Positions 36,470 to 45,227 of a stretch of 64,000 bases of DNA are shown piece after piece. Positions within the stretch are counted from its first letter, which is position 1; the number at the start of each line of letters is the position of its first letter. The notes beneath the pieces were generated by a model. That model was not told where the DNA came from, did not search any database, and saw only the letters and a program-made list of their open reading frames with translations. The DNA is from Chryseobacterium phosphatilyticum (GTDB lineage: Bacteria > Bacteroidota > Bacteroidia > Flavobacteriales > Weeksellaceae). Location: NCBI RefSeq assembly GCF_002899825.2, contig NZ_PPED02000003.1:700263-764262 (forward strand), given 5' to 3'. A program made the translations under genes and the position numbers.

Positions 36470-37393
36470 ATGTTAAATTATATAAAAGAAAAAAGGCAGC
36501 TGGCTGCTGATGAGATTGAGTATGAAAAAAGTCTTTACTTTGATATTTATACTCTTGTACTTGTATTGATTCTTGGTTGCAATGTAGTCCTGAATGTTTT
36601 CTTTTTAAATCAGCCTGTGTATGGTGGAATATTCTTCGGAATGGTTCTTTTTATGTTGTGTACATTGCTTTGGCCGGATAGGATACGGTTTAACAGATAT
36701 CTTTTAATGCTTCTTTTCTGGTTTCTGGGATTGGTGATTTTTTACTGTGATACCATAAGTGGAAATGGGGCTATGAATTATTTGTCATATATCTCTCTTA
36801 CCATCGCTGTAGCATTTTTTTTTGACTATGATAAGGATAAGTATATCATTTTTATGCTTGTGTTTACCTATATAATATTTTTTTTAATCAACATTATCAC
36901 AGACTATTCTATATTTTCATCTCTTCATCAAAATCTGTCTCCTGTAAAACTTTGGTATATAAGAGTTTATAAGGCATTGGAAATCTCCTTCTGTACTTTT
37001 GTTGGGATGTATATTATACATAGGAAAGAGAAAATGATCATAAAATATTATATAGAAAAAGAGAAACTTAATGACTTTATAAAGAAAACAGATAAGATAA
37101 GTTTGTCCAATGAATTGTATGAATTAGCAATGAGTAAAAACTCACTTTTTATTACCTATTTTAAATCTGAATTTCCTGAGTTTTTTGAAAAAATTTTAGA
37201 AGTCAACCCAAATCTCATTTCATCAGAACTAGAAATATGTGCTTTATTGAAACTAAACTTAACCACAAAGGAAATTTCAATTGCAACAAACACAACTATC
37301 CGTGCCGTAGAGAACAAAAAGCATAGGATTCGTAAGAAAATTAATCTCCCTACAGAAACGGACTTGAATTTATACATCATAAATAATTTTTGA
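36470..37393 (+). CDS. membrane-anchored LuxR-type regulator
   Basis: A 307-aa protein with about six hydrophobic helices in residues 25-190 (for example TLVLVLILGCNVVLNVFF and IIFMLVFTYIIFFLINII), a charged linker, and a C-terminal helix-turn-helix: SELEICALLKLNLTTKEISI and TTIRAVENKKHRIRKKINL. The latter is the GerE/LuxR pattern seen in Bacteroidota, including the E-N-K-x-x-R-I-R-K signature. No receiver domain. It faces away from the tRNA and may control the genes after it; target unknown. Confidence 0.82.
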   Translation: MLNYIKEKRQLAADEIEYEKSLYFDIYTLVLVLILGCNVVLNVFFLNQPVYGGIFFGMVLFMLCTLLWPDRIRFNRYLLMLLFWFLGLVIFYCDTISGNGAMNYLSYISLTIAVAFFFDYDKDKYIIFMLVFTYIIFFLINIITDYSIFSSLHQNLSPVKLWYIRVYKALEISFCTFVGMYIIHRKEKMIIKYYIEKEKLNDFIKKTDKISLSNELYELAMSKNSLFITYFKSEFPEFFEKILEVNPNLISSELEICALLKLNLTTKEISIATNTTIRAVENKKHRIRKKINLPTETDLNLYIINNF

Positions 37394-37562
37394 ATTAATT
37401 GATATTTAGTATGTTATGTGTTTTGAGTATAAGTAAGTAGGTTTAAAAGTAGATGTGAAAACTGACTTTTTAATATCAGGACACCTTTTTATCTAATATT
37501 GCACTGTCTAGAAAATCACACAGTTGTATTTCTGAAACAAAACACAAATGTCTTAATATATA

Positions 37563-37620
37563 GCTGGGAATATTATTTCCCAGCCTTCTCTCCGGGGGGA
37601 GCAGAATATTACTTCCCCCG
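37563..37620. repeat. two tandem hairpins with similar loops
   Basis: Hairpin 1 is GCTGGGAA-TATTAT-TTCCCAGC (37563-37584). Hairpin 2 has stem CGGGGGGA/TTCCCCCG (37593-37620). Both enclose a AATATTA core, so they look like a duplicated element. No T-run follows. They lie 110 bases before the surface-protein gene. Confidence 0.6.
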
Positions 37621-37732
37621 ATCAATTTAATATAAGGGATAAAGATATTGAATAGTAATTCATTGGGTTTACAATGATCCCTGGTCATAGAAATAATAAA
37701 AATTATTATATAATCCTTAAGTAAAAAACATT

Positions 37733-38470
37733 ATGAAAAAATTTAGTTTCCTGGCAATTTTCTTTTTTATCAATGCCTATAGCCAAGTAGGAGTCAATAC
37801 CGGAAATCCAACTGAAATATTGGATGTTAATGGTAATGAGAGAGTACGAATACTTCCCAAACATCAGACGGCAAATGCTATTTTTACAAAACCAGACGGT
37901 TCGAAATCAGATAATAAAGATCAGTCATTCATAGCAACTAAAACTGTGGTAGCAGATGCAAATGGAGTTTTGGGATATGTTGATGGATTACCCAAATCCA
38001 ATGGTGGAGGTTTGGATATAGGAGATGCTATTACACGAATTTATTCTGTTCCTGCTGCCACTGCTCAGTCTGGTACATTTAACTTAAAAAATTATATAGT
38101 AGCCAATGGTTTGCAGCCTTTACCGTCAATAGATGGTTTGGAAATGAATTTACAGGGAGTTAATTCAGACTATTATGACCCACGTATATATAATATATCC
38201 AATGGGGCTTTACTTGTTAGTTATCAGTCGTTTGCTACAGTTGGTAATGAAAATGAAACTTCATTAAATAACAATCTGCAGGCAGGAAGCTATCTTCAGA
38301 TTGATGCTAATAATATAGTATTTTGGCGTACAGACGCAGCAGAGGTTGAGACCACAAATCTTCAGGTGCAGATTGATAATAGTACTTACAGATGGTACGA
38401 ATTTAAATGGTGGTGTATGGAAGTATCCGGACAAAAGAAGATTTTTATGTCGGTAGTTCGTAAAGCTTAA
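37733..38470 (+). CDS. secreted surface protein with N-terminal GVNTGNPTEILDVNG motif
   Basis: A 245-aa exported protein: signal peptide ending FINAYSQ, then VGVNTGNPTEILDVNGNERV, the opening of a large family of Bacteroidota surface or fibre-like proteins. A linker around residues 80-90 (NGGGLDIGD) leads to a C-terminal beta-rich domain with many Asn, Tyr and Trp, which probably binds something outside the cell. No sortase or T9SS C-terminal signal is obvious. Function unknown. Confidence 0.75.
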   Translation: MKKFSFLAIFFFINAYSQVGVNTGNPTEILDVNGNERVRILPKHQTANAIFTKPDGSKSDNKDQSFIATKTVVADANGVLGYVDGLPKSNGGGLDIGDAITRIYSVPAATAQSGTFNLKNYIVANGLQPLPSIDGLEMNLQGVNSDYYDPRIYNISNGALLVSYQSFATVGNENETSLNNNLQAGSYLQIDANNIVFWRTDAAEVETTNLQVQIDNSTYRWYEFKWWCMEVSGQKKIFMSVVRKA

Positions 38471-38596
38471 AACTGAGTGTTTTTAGTGTGGATAACACAT
38501 TTGTAAACAATTGTAGTAATCTTTCCGGTTAGTAAAGGAAAAATTCCATTGATATTTAAACTCACTTAAAATACCTTTGATTCGGATTTAAAAAAC

Positions 38597-38998
38597 ATAA
38601 ATATTGGAGAATTAATTAAAGAAACCGTAGCACAAAATGAGGTAGAAATATCCCGTATTTGTAGTTTTCTCAAATGTTTTGAAGAAGAGTTCATCAGCAT
38701 GTATAACGAAGATAATCTGGATACTAATACACTACTGCGTTGGAGTAAATTACTTGAGTATGATTTTTTCCGAATCTATTCTCAGCATTTAATACTCTAT
38801 AATCCAATTAAAAAAGGACAAAATAAAAATATAGAAACCCAATTATCCCAATTCCGTAAGAATATTCATATGAAGGAAATGAAAGATCATATCCATGAAA
38901 AGATCAATAAAGGTGAAATAACCCATAGGGCGGCTATAAAAGATTACGGAATTCCTAAAACAACACTATACGCATGGATGAAAAAAGACAACTATTAA
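38597..38998 (+). pseudogene. transposase-like HTH protein with lost start codon
   Basis: The frame ending at 38998 has family features: LLRWSKLLEYDFFRIYSQHL and the C-terminal helix-turn-helix THRAAIKDYGIPKTTLYAWM, as in many Chryseobacterium proteins labelled transposase-like. Protein-like sequence (NIGELIKETVAQNEVEISRI) extends upstream in frame to about 38597, where ATA stands in the place expected for ATG; the first in-frame ATG is 34 codons later at 38699. Either a weak ATA/ATG38699 start is used or the gene is decaying. Confidence 0.55.
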
Positions 38999-39277
38999 TG
39001 CCTGATTAAGCAGCAACACTCTTCTCTTAGATTGTTCAATGTTAAAATTAACTGCTGGTAGGGTAAGTAGAATTTCTGATACGGTTAGAAAGTATTATTT
39101 AAGGTTATGAACTTTTTAACAATATATTATTGGGCTAACTACCAATAATAATAAAGTGAAGGTATTATAATTTTGACAATGTAGAAACCCAATATAAGAA
39201 TAATGGAAGTTCTGCTGAATATCGGATAAACAATGTAAAAATAATTAATAGTTATAATTTCAAAGACTTACATAAAT
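38999..39277. other. 280-bp gap with a possible protein remnant
   Basis: On the plus strand a 42-codon frame without a start (reading NFDNVETQYKNNGSSAEYRI and on to KYEK) ends at the start of the 39278 gene. It looks protein-like and may be the tail of a deleted gene. Nothing else supported. Confidence 0.35.
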
Positions 39278-39790
39278 ATGAGAAATGATTTTTTCCAAGA
39301 TTATTATGCTTGGACCAAAGGTGAAATAGAACAGGGAAAATGGATGGTAACCGCTGCGGTTCTTCTTGCTCCTGTCTTGCTCCTGCTCGTGAAAAATAGT
39401 AATGTAATTTTGCGTGGGATGACCCTGCCGCTTTTTCTGCTTTTTGCAGTTAATATCGGATATGGAGGCTATTTATTGATCAATAGAAATCAACAGGAGC
39501 AAAAAGTGGAAATACATACAAAATCACCCGCTGACAAAGCTCTTAAAAATGAATCACAAAAACTAAAGAAAGACCACAATGTCTTTTTAATATTGAAGAA
39601 AATCTGGGTTACATTAATTGTTGTTTCTTTAATATTATATCTGATGACGCCTGAAGGTTATTATAAAGGTTTAGCACTTGGTTTTGCCATAATGTTTGTC
39701 GGTCTTTTGACAGTTGATACTTTGCTTCACCATAGATTAATACAATATCTTGAGAGTGTTGATTTAAAAATAGAATCAATATCAAAATAA
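39278..39790 (+). CDS. four-helix membrane protein, copy 1
   Basis: A 170-aa protein with two pairs of transmembrane helices (about 22-40, 45-68, 108-124, 130-150) separated by a charged loop. It resembles the protein at 43171-43668: both start with an amphipathic helix containing W-[TA]-K-[GA]-E-I, have an [LI]PLF motif opening helix 2, a Lys/Glu-rich loop, and a second pair of helices ending in a VD segment. Both are followed by a gene with an AraC-type DNA-binding domain. Function unknown. Confidence 0.75.
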   Translation: MRNDFFQDYYAWTKGEIEQGKWMVTAAVLLAPVLLLLVKNSNVILRGMTLPLFLLFAVNIGYGGYLLINRNQQEQKVEIHTKSPADKALKNESQKLKKDHNVFLILKKIWVTLIVVSLILYLMTPEGYYKGLALGFAIMFVGLLTVDTLLHHRLIQYLESVDLKIESISK

Positions 39791-40034
39791 GCTGAAGGTA
39801 GTGATTGTATTATCAACAGCCGTGTTCTTATAATACTCAATTCAATTGCCTTAAATTGGATATATCTGGTTTATTTCCTATTCAGAAATTATAACGAATT
39901 AAAGCGATGGTTAATGGTTTTATCTATTTGTGAGATAGAGTGTTAATTGTAATTTGTTATGTGATGGATATAGCAAAAAAAATTAATCAAAATGCTTGAA
40001 TTAATGTTTATTTTGCATATTGCAAACATCAACC

Positions 40035-41666
40035 ATGAAAAATTTTATCTTCCTCATATCGTGTTTCTTTTTTAGCAGTATGTATTGCCAGGTTTTATCT
40101 GAAAAAGACCTGGACAAAGAGATTAATGAACTAAGGGAACTAAGCAGTACCAATCCTAAAAAAGCGATTCAACTTTCAATAGAAAGCTATAATTCAGCAA
40201 AAAAAATAGACTACAAGAAAGGCATGCTTGACAACCGTATGATCCAGATGGCAAAGTATTTTGATCTTGGAGATTTTAAAAAGGTAATTGAAATCAGCAA
40301 AGAAGCAGAACTTCTGTCAAACAACCTGGATATTGCGGAAGACTTATCAAATACCTTCAGACTCAGAGCTTCAGCCTATACTGAGCTGGGATTCAATGAT
40401 GAAAGCTTAAAAGACTTTACCAAAGCTTTAGAAATATCTGAGAAGATCACATCTTCTGATTCCAAATTTTATTATAGATCTCTTATCTATACAGGAATTG
40501 GAAGCTATATGGCCCATATCAATGCTCCCGTAGATTCTGTAATGTCTTATGAAAAAAAAACATTGGCTGAAGCTTTGAAAATAAGTGCTGATAAAAATTT
40601 TATAAATAAAAAGTATTACCTGATTTCCAATGTTTATACGAATTTGGGAATGATTAATGTAGCGAAGGGGTACCCTAAAAAAGCAGAAGAGTATTTTATC
40701 AAAGCTTTAGAAATTTGCAGAAATAAAAATTACTCAATAAATATACAAACAGAGATACTCGTTTTAAACGAATTTGCGTGGCTTTATTTTGATCAGAAAA
40801 ACTATGACAAAGCTATACAATATGCTAAAGAAGCTGCTGTTATGGAGAAACAATTCAGTTTTCCATACATCCGAAGAGATATATATGAAATTCTGTTTAA
40901 ATCCCAAGTAGAGAAAGGAAATAAAGAAGAATCTTCCGAATACATGGCGAAATTTACCAAGTTGAATGATAGTATTGTAAATGCTGAAAAGAAAACGATT
41001 AATACTCCGATGAAACATATTTTGTCTGAAAAAGAGAGTGATAATCACGATAGAATGAATAGAATATTGATAACAGGGGCAGCTTTATTTGTTCTTTCAA
41101 TATCAGGAGGGTGGATCTATTGGAGAAGAAGAAACAAAATCTTACATCAAAATTATGAGAAGATCATCGAAAACTTAAAAAAAGCAGAATCTGTATCTGC
41201 TGAAGAAAAAGATGTTCCTGCTGATGCTCTGGTCATAGAAGATGCTGGAAGTATCGTCTATCCTCATGAAAAAACATCAAATCTTATTATTAAAAATGAT
41301 ACTGTAAATAATATTTTGTCAAAACTGAAGAAAATTGAAAATTCACAGAAATTTATCAAAAAGGATTTTACACTCACATTTCTTGCCAGTGAGCTGAATA
41401 CAAATCCCAGATATTTATCTGAAATTATAAAACAACATAAAGGAAAAAGTTACAATAATTATATTAATGGATTAAGAATTGGCTATATTACCAATAAACT
41501 CTATAAAAATCCTGTATACAGAGAGTATAAAATCAGTTATCTGGCAGAGGAATGTGGTTTTACATCCAGGGAAGTCTTTGCAGTTATTTTTAAAAAAGAA
41601 ACGGGGATGACTCCTTCTTATTTTATCAGCCAGTTAAAGCAAGAAGACGTAATGTATTTACAATAG
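40035..41666 (+). CDS. TPR sensor with transmembrane helix and AraC-type DNA-binding domain
   Basis: About 543 aa from the ATG at 40035 (signal peptide MKNFIFLISCFFFSSMYCQ). Residues 25-330 are TPR repeats (for example ASAYTELGFNDESLKDFTKA and YPKKAEEYFIKALEI) on the periplasmic side, then one transmembrane helix (ILITGAALFVLSISGGWIYW), a cytosolic linker, and a C-terminal AraC domain (FTLTFLASELNTNPRYLSEI and CGFTSREVFAVIFKKETGMT). This layout is common in flavobacteria as a one-protein transmembrane switch. Signal and targets are unknown. Confidence 0.88.
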   Translation: MKNFIFLISCFFFSSMYCQVLSEKDLDKEINELRELSSTNPKKAIQLSIESYNSAKKIDYKKGMLDNRMIQMAKYFDLGDFKKVIEISKEAELLSNNLDIAEDLSNTFRLRASAYTELGFNDESLKDFTKALEISEKITSSDSKFYYRSLIYTGIGSYMAHINAPVDSVMSYEKKTLAEALKISADKNFINKKYYLISNVYTNLGMINVAKGYPKKAEEYFIKALEICRNKNYSINIQTEILVLNEFAWLYFDQKNYDKAIQYAKEAAVMEKQFSFPYIRRDIYEILFKSQVEKGNKEESSEYMAKFTKLNDSIVNAEKKTINTPMKHILSEKESDNHDRMNRILITGAALFVLSISGGWIYWRRRNKILHQNYEKIIENLKKAESVSAEEKDVPADALVIEDAGSIVYPHEKTSNLIIKNDTVNNILSKLKKIENSQKFIKKDFTLTFLASELNTNPRYLSEIIKQHKGKSYNNYINGLRIGYITNKLYKNPVYREYKISYLAEECGFTSREVFAVIFKKETGMTPSYFISQLKQEDVMYLQ

Positions 41667-42007
41667 CTCTTACTAGTGAATCATAACACCTTACTTCGAT
41701 GAGGAGCTTTTTAAATTTTTTCGCTTCATTTTTACTAAAATCCCAATACTATTACCCGAGTGGTTATGAGGTTTTAAAAATTCTAATTTTAAATTTGTTA
41801 TAACGTTATTTATTCGGAAAATCTAACATGAATTCTTTTCATGTTGGCTAATAAATCCATAATCTTGCAGAAAAATAGATAATAAACATTGTTCCAACTG
41901 AATCAATTGATTTTATTTACACTTAAAATACAACTGATGAAAAAGAATATTATAATCAGAATTTTGATTCCCTCAATCACAAGTTCTGTTTCCATTCTTT
42001 ATTGTTT

Positions 42008-42034
42008 GGCCCTTTCCAAAAGGGCCTGTTTTTA
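42008..42034 (+). terminator. strong hairpin at the end of a short remnant frame
   Basis: GGCCCTTT-CCA-AAAGGGCC, followed by TGTTTTT. Confidence 0.6.
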
Positions 42035-42500
42035 GTGATGAACAACTGAATGATTTCTATTCTGCTCATCATCATTCTTTATTTTAATATTAATAAAGAA
42101 ATTACAGATTGGGGTATATCATTGAGGGAAATATGGTTATAACTGCTGTAATACTGATAGAATATAACCTTATAACCCCATCATCAGGCCTGTTTGTTGT
42201 AAAACTACGTCTGATAAATGTGGTTTTGAGAACAGAATCTTTTATTGTACAGTGTAGCAGGTCCTCAGTTGAATATCATAAAGCCGGACGCGGGAAAGAT
42301 GTCTAGAAACCTTGATTGGTCAATTTTGAAAATAGTTTTACAGATTAATAAAACCTGAAATATATAAACCTATATATAAAATTTATGTCCCTATCTGTAG
42401 AATCTAATCATTTTAAGGTACAGTTTATTGATCCCAAGTAACATGTTAATAGATATAAAAATATAATATATACCATGAAGTTCATTAAATTTTAATGAAG

Positions 42501-42540
42501 AAAACACTCATATTTTGTGGGTGTTTTATTTTTGATAACA
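42501..42540 (+). terminator. hairpin terminator in gene-poor DNA
   Basis: AAAACACTCA pairs with TGGGTGTTTT (one G-T pair); ATTTTT follows. No intact gene ends here. Confidence 0.55.
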
Positions 42541-42900
42541 GCCCTAAAATATTAATTATGGAAATTGATACTTTAGAAAATCAACTCTCAGTGCTATTAT
42601 GTAATGATTTTAATACATGGCATACTGTATTGAATCAAAGGTAATGAGTGTTAGATGTTTACGTTAATTGTATAGTTGTCTTTGTTTGTTAACCATACTC
42701 AAAAGGTATGGTAATACCGCTTTCTTAATATTCTATACGAGCATTGATACCTGAGCCAGACATTTTAAGGGCTGAGATTATGGACAATTTAGAAGTAGTG
42801 TTAAATAATCTGAAAAATGTAAAAAAACTCCATGTTTAACTATAAGTAATTACAAATCAACTATTTAATTTTATTTAAAAAAATAAAAGTGGTATTAAGA

Positions 42901-42934
42901 GTTCGACAGGGCTCCGTCACTTTCCGCAAAAAAG
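42901..42934 (+). repeat. tRNA-3'-end-like sequence, copy A
   Basis: Reads GTTCGACAGGGCTCC, then GTCACTTTCCGC and six A. It matches the copy at 45056-45089 at 24 of 34 positions without gaps, and the similarity extends about 12 bases upstream (GGTATTAAG). GTTCGA plus an ACTTTCCGC-type end look like a T loop and 3' acceptor of a tRNA, but no complete tRNA precedes it. A terminator follows at once. Confidence 0.5.
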
Positions 42935-42937
42935 TCA

Positions 42938-42974
42938 AATGACGCCATTGAAAGACAATTGGCGTCATTTTTTT
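42938..42974 (+). terminator. strong terminator after tRNA-like copy A
   Basis: AAATGACGCCATTG pairs with CAATTGGCGTCATTT with one bulged base; a T-run follows. Confidence 0.8.
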
Positions 42975-43140
42975 ATGGCCTTCTAAAAATTTATCGTAAA
43001 ACACTACCATTATATTAAGTTTTGTCTCAGGCAAAATTTTGAAATTATAAAGCAGTAAAAGATTTAGGAAACCCGATTCATGCCATGAGCCATACAGAAA
43101 ATAATATTTGAGCTTTATAGAAAGTAATATTTCATTTTGT

Positions 43141-43160
43141 TTTAAGACATTTGTCTTAAA
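43141..43160. promoter_or_regulatory. candidate operator of the 4TM-AraC-SnoaL operon
   Basis: TTTAAGACA-TT-TGTCTTAAA is a perfect 9-bp inverted repeat ending 10 bases before the first ATG. TTTG at 43136 and TATTTTG at 43161 lie on either side in roughly promoter spacing, so a bound dimer would block transcription. The binding protein is unknown; the AraC-type regulator in the operon is one candidate. Confidence 0.6.
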
Positions 43161-43170
43161 TATTTTGAAT

Positions 43171-43668
43171 ATGGATCTTTTAAAGCTAAGTATCGAATGG
43201 GCCAAGGCCGAGATATTTTCCGCAAAAATAGTCTGGCTGTTTAGTATAGTTGCATTGTTGAGTGCTGGTGGTTTTGCTCTATGGGGCAGAACGGCAATGG
43301 CAAAGGCATTTGTCATTCCATTATTTGCCTCGGCTTTGTTCCTTATCGCCGTGGGAGCTGGTTTATACTATGCAAATAAACCTCGTATCGCGCAGTTTGA
43401 AAAAGAATATCAGTCAGATACTGAAAGCTTCGTGAAAAAAGAGATTGAGCGTACGGCAAAATCTGAGGGTGATTTTAAGCTGATCTTCAAAATCCTGCCC
43501 TTAATAATAATAGTGGCTGCCATATTATTTATGATATTATCGTCACCTAATTGGCGTGCCATAAGTATCACCCTAATTCTACTATCTGTATTTCTGATGG
43601 CTGTTGACAGTAATACCTCTGCCCGCAATGCCGCATATCACCAGCAACTTGTAAAAGAGTTATCGTAA
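43171..43668 (+). CDS. four-helix membrane protein, copy 2
   Basis: 165 aa from the ATG at 43171 (the ATG at 43108 lies upstream of the palindrome and adds unrelated residues). Four hydrophobic helices in two pairs: about 20-38, 45-68, 110-125 and 130-148, with a charged loop between pairs (FEKEYQSDTESFVKKEIER). It is a distant relative of the protein at 39278. Its stop overlaps the start of the AraC gene by one base, so the two are coupled. Function unknown. Confidence 0.78.
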   Translation: MDLLKLSIEWAKAEIFSAKIVWLFSIVALLSAGGFALWGRTAMAKAFVIPLFASALFLIAVGAGLYYANKPRIAQFEKEYQSDTESFVKKEIERTAKSEGDFKLIFKILPLIIIVAAILFMILSSPNWRAISITLILLSVFLMAVDSNTSARNAAYHQQLVKELS

Positions 43669-44486
43669 TGAAGGCTATAACACCACCATCTACCGATTCG
43701 TTTGTTTATTCATGTGCATCTGAAGATCAATGGGGATATGAACAGTTTATTCCTGAACATATATTGGCATTCCAGGTATCCGGTGAAACACATATATTCC
43801 ATCAACAGGGAACTTTTGTTTTAAGGAAAAATCAAATCTTATTAGCTCACAGAAACCAATTTGCCAAAAGCTTAAAAATGCCCGGTGCTGATAAAGAATA
43901 TAAAGTGGTTTCTATTATTTTAAAATCGGAAGATTTGAAAAATTTCGCTTCGCTTTATAATATTACATGCGACAAAAGGTATTCAGGCAAATACAATCTG
44001 ATTTTTAAACCTGATGCCTTTTTCAAAAGTTATTTCCAATCTCTTATACCCTATTTGGAACAGCCTGATAAAAGCAATAAGAATATGGCTTTTGCCAAAG
44101 TGGCAGAGGCTGTACAGATTTTATTGAACTTGCGTCCTGAGTTTCGCGATTTTCTTTTTGATTTTAATGAACCTCATAAAATAAATCTTGAAGAGTTTAT
44201 GCTAAAAAACTATCAATACAATGCCCCGATCGGGAGTTTTGCGAAACTTACAGGAAGGAGCCTTGCTGGTTTTAAAAGAGATTTTATAAAATTATTCCAT
44301 ACACCGCCTGCCAAATGGCTTAAAGAAAAGCGGCTCGAACAGGCATGGATCTTAATCCATCAGGAAAATAAAAAACCAGCAGATATTTACCTTGATATTG
44401 GATTTGAAAATTTATCCCACTTCTATACTGCCTTCAAAAGGAAATATGGGCTTACACCAACGGAAAGTTTAACAATCAAAAAATAA
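43668..44486 (+). CDS. AraC-family transcriptional regulator
   Basis: A 272-aa soluble regulator. Residues 1-160 form a cupin-like sensing domain (ILAFQVSGETHIFHQQGTF, then a short LRKNQILLAHRNQ strand). The C-terminal double helix-turn-helix spans about 175-270, with KLTGRSLAGFKRDFIKLF and DIGFENLSHFYTAFKRKYG. It overlaps the upstream 4TM gene and precedes the SnoaL-like gene by four bases, so it sits in the middle of a three-gene operon that it may control through the palindrome at 43141. Confidence 0.9.
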   Translation: MKAITPPSTDSFVYSCASEDQWGYEQFIPEHILAFQVSGETHIFHQQGTFVLRKNQILLAHRNQFAKSLKMPGADKEYKVVSIILKSEDLKNFASLYNITCDKRYSGKYNLIFKPDAFFKSYFQSLIPYLEQPDKSNKNMAFAKVAEAVQILLNLRPEFRDFLFDFNEPHKINLEEFMLKNYQYNAPIGSFAKLTGRSLAGFKRDFIKLFHTPPAKWLKEKRLEQAWILIHQENKKPADIYLDIGFENLSHFYTAFKRKYGLTPTESLTIKK

Positions 44487-44490
44487 TAAA

Positions 44491-44937
44491 ATGAATATTG
44501 AACAAAGAGTCCAGGAAGCCGAGGATCGCTTGGCCATTCGCAAATTAGTTGATGATTATGCATATTGTGCTGATACAAGAAATGCGCAGGGCCAAATGGC
44601 ATTGTTTACAGAAAATACTAATTTTGAGGTGTATTATGACCCTAAATCAGATACTCCTTCACAGGTAGTCAGTAGACGTGCAGATTTGTTTCCTATATTT
44701 GACAACCTGAATATTTACAATGCCACCATGCACTTTAATGGACAGCATTCGGTTACTTTCAATGGAGATAAGGCAACAGGCATTGCTTATTGTATGGCAC
44801 ATCATCTTACTATTGAAGAAGGCAGGCAAAAACTAATGGTGGCTGCCATTAGATACTATGACACCTTCGTAAAAGAAAGTAGCGGGTGGCTTTTTGCAGA
44901 ACGAAAATTGATGGTAGACTGGATTGAGAATAGATAA
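44491..44937 (+). CDS. SnoaL-like (NTF2-fold) protein
   Basis: A 148-aa protein with the SnoaL_4 pattern: an N-terminal helix AEDRLAIRKLVDDYAYCADT, then FTENTNFEVYYD, THE strand set with ATMHFNGQHSVTFNGDKATG, and YYDTFVKESSGWLFAERKL. Members bind small hydrophobic compounds and some act as dehydratases or cyclases. Being last in an operon with an AraC regulator and a membrane protein, it may handle the inducing compound; this is inference. Confidence 0.85.
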   Translation: MNIEQRVQEAEDRLAIRKLVDDYAYCADTRNAQGQMALFTENTNFEVYYDPKSDTPSQVVSRRADLFPIFDNLNIYNATMHFNGQHSVTFNGDKATGIAYCMAHHLTIEEGRQKLMVAAIRYYDTFVKESSGWLFAERKLMVDWIENR

Positions 44938-45055
44938 TCCACTTAACGATACCTTCGAATATCATTTAAACAGATAATAGACTTAATATTATATTTTCAT
45001 TAGTATGTAATAGAAATTTCAATAGTATCTAAAAATGTTAAAAAAGGGATTAAGT

Positions 45056-45089
45056 GTTCAACAGTAATCCCTCTCAGCACGCAAAAAAG
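45056..45089 (+). repeat. tRNA-3'-end-like sequence, copy B
   Basis: Reads GTTCAACAGTAATCC, then CTCTCAGCACGC and six A; related to copy A at 42901-42934 in the same orientation. Together they bracket the 4TM-AraC-SnoaL operon. A terminator follows, as after copy A. Confidence 0.5.
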
Positions 45090-45120
45090 CCTTAGAATGA
45101 AAATTATAAGGTTTTTTTTT
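45083..45120 (+). terminator. terminator after tRNA-like copy B
   Basis: CCTTA pairs with TAAGG across an AT-rich loop, extended by A-run/T-run pairing; nine T follow. Confidence 0.55.
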
Positions 45121-45203
45121 AAATGCTTCTTCCAGATTGCTTCTTCTATTTTTACTCCTTATTTGAAAAAATATATTCTGTAAAGTTATTCAATAATCCT
45201 TCC

Positions 45204-45211
45204 TATATTTG
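45204..45211 (+). promoter_or_regulatory. -7 element of the response-regulator gene
   Basis: TATATTTG, an exact TAnnTTTG, 17 bases before the chosen ATG. The upstream element is imperfect (TTCTG around 45176). Confidence 0.55.
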
Positions 45212-45227
45212 TTTAAAATTACACGAT

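Larger units (their letters stand above)
41667..42900. other. 1.2-kb region of decayed sequence
   Basis: No complete gene. It contains two short frames that look like remnants: 41937-42035 (32 codons, MKKNIIIRILIPSITSSVSI start) and 42558-42644 (28 codons, MEIDTLENQLSVLL start). A third start-less frame, around 42730-42839, includes PEPDILRAEIMDNLEVVLNN. Two hairpins at 42008 and 42501 would have closed former transcripts. The picture is of several lost genes. Confidence 0.45.

Noticed and set aside
36288..36476. 62-codon plus-strand frame before the LuxR-type gene
   Set aside because: It overlaps the next start, has no family features and no promoter in place.
37476..37688. 70-codon minus-strand frame
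   Set aside because: It translates the two tandem hairpins and has no protein-like features.
39278..39790. 4TM protein considered as a Csx27-type partner of Cas13b
   Set aside because: It lies 3.7 kb from cas13b on the opposite strand, beyond a tRNA and three genes, and its relative at 43171 pairs with an AraC gene instead.
42109..42306. 65-codon plus-strand frame in the gene-poor region
   Set aside because: Composition is not protein-like and no relative comes to mind; probably accidental.
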